This document shows, in pieces, positions 6,267 through 6,656 of a DNA stretch of 6,656 nucleotides (its first letter is position 1; each line of letters starts with the position of its first letter). This DNA comes from an uncultured Cellvibrio sp. (GTDB lineage: Bacteria > Pseudomonadota > Gammaproteobacteria > Pseudomonadales > Cellvibrionaceae). The position numbers were made by a program, and so were the translations under genes. The stretch lies in contig CAMLOU010000183.1 in assembly GCA_946481735.1 (NCBI GenBank), positions 1-6,656 on the forward strand, given 5' to 3'. A model generated the notes under the pieces. The model was given only the letters and a program-made list of their open reading frames with translations. It searched no databases and had not been told where the DNA came from.

Positions 6267-6539
6267 TCAGGCGGCAGCAGACATCGCTTTGATCTTGCTG
6301 TTCAAACGGCTCTTGTGACGTGCGGCTTTATTCTTGTGAATAAGGCCTTTGTCAGCGATGCGGTCAATGACCGGAATAGCTGCTTCATAAGCTGCCTTGG
6401 CTGCTTCCAGATCGCCTGATGCAATGGCGTTCACCACTTTCTTCAGGTAGGTACGCCCCATAGAGCGCAGGCTGGCGTTATGCTTGCGAGCTTTTTCGTT
6501 TTGACGCGCGCGTTTTTTCGCTTGGGCTGTATTGGCCAC
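6267..6539 (-). CDS. rpsT: 30S ribosomal protein bS20
   Basis: A 90-residue basic protein of the small ribosomal subunit that binds 16S rRNA. The N-terminus [20 protein letters not shown], the [13 protein letters not shown] segment, and the C-terminal half with [21 protein letters not shown] (138 bases before the end onward) are diagnostic of bS20; the length is normal (Escherichia coli 87). The start is GTG at 6539, with AGGAG at 6547-6551 and a 7-base spacer. Non-AUG initiation is notable because Escherichia coli rpsT uses UUG, and that start codon matters for feedback repression by S20. The gene has its own strong promoter (6594-6621) and terminator (6187-6209). It is unrelated in function to the sugar cluster. 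Confidence 0.98.
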   Translation of the reverse strand: MANTAQAKKRARQNEKARKHNASLRSMGRTYLKKVVNAIASGDLEAAKAAYEAAIPVIDRIADKGLIHKNKAARHKSRLNSKIKAMSAAA

Positions 6540-6546
6540 CGTGGTG

Positions 6547-6551
6547 CTCCT
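6547..6551 (-). promoter_or_regulatory. RBS of rpsT
   Basis: AGGAG on the minus strand, 7 bases before the GTG start at 6539, confirming the non-AUG start. Confidence 0.8.
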
Positions 6552-6593
6552 ATAAAATCTGATCTAAATCGGGTCTGGAATCAAGGACGCGAC

Positions 6594-6621
6594 ATTATGC
6601 CGTTTTAGAACGGCTTGTCAA
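6594..6621 (-). promoter_or_regulatory. rpsT promoter with palindromic spacer
   Basis: Consensus -35 TTGACA (6616-6621) and -10 CATAAT (6594-6599; 5 of 6) with a 16-base spacer on the minus strand; TAATGT (6592-6597) with an 18-base spacer is an alternative -10. The spacer contains the inverted repeat GCCGTT-TTAG-AACGGC (6599-6614). The promoter ends about 50 bases before the rpsT start, as expected for a highly expressed ribosomal gene. Confidence 0.75.
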
Positions 6622-6656
6622 CACTTGCACCGACAGATAGCGGGCAGTTTCCACTA

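Noticed and set aside
1..6656. CRISPR arrays, insertion sequences, tRNA/rRNA genes, prophage or defence genes
   Set aside because: No direct-repeat arrays, transposase signatures, tRNA-like cloverleafs or other accessory-element marks were seen on either strand.

Overview
The window reads as part of a gammaproteobacterial chromosome, most likely a cellulolytic member of Cellvibrionaceae (Cellvibrio or Saccharophagus-like). That placement is an inference from the gene content (a GH94 cellobionate phosphorylase beside gluconate genes, a bS20 gene and a DUF413/MaoP-type gene) and from the style of the proteins; no 16S or other decisive marker is present.

Layout. Positions 1-521 (minus) hold almost all of a gluconokinase, gntK, cut at its C-terminus by the window edge. 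A 148-bp divergent regulatory region (522-669) carries a near-perfect 20-bp palindrome with the geometry of a LacI-family operator, plus a second copy of its 10-bp core. Then, on the plus strand, come a LacI-family regulator of the GntR (gluconate) type (670-1704), a GPH-family sugar:cation symporter (1780-3153), an intrinsic terminator (3183-3209) and a GH94 phosphorylase (3271-5631). A strong hairpin (5638-5663) separates this cluster from two minus-strand genes: a small DUF413/MaoP-family protein (5684-6010) and rpsT, ribosomal protein bS20 (6267-6539), the latter with its own promoter and terminator.

The main result is the identity of the GH94 enzyme. An automatic reading would be cellobiose phosphorylase. 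When it is numbered from the start codon with the best ribosome binding site, the three residues reported to bind the aldonate carboxylate in Saccharophagus degradans cellobionic acid phosphorylase (Gln190, Arg609, Lys613) fall at exactly those positions, and the GH94 catalytic Asp is residue 472. With gluconokinase, a gluconate-type regulator and a transporter alongside, the window is best read as a cellobionate-utilisation locus. The aldonic acid dimer released by oxidative (LPMO-type) cellulose attack is imported, split by phosphate into glucose 1-phosphate and gluconate, and the gluconate is phosphorylated to 6-phosphogluconate for the Entner-Doudoroff or pentose phosphate route. The regulator probably senses gluconate or a derivative, so that a product of the pathway induces it. 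The MaoP-like and rpsT genes are unrelated housekeeping neighbours.
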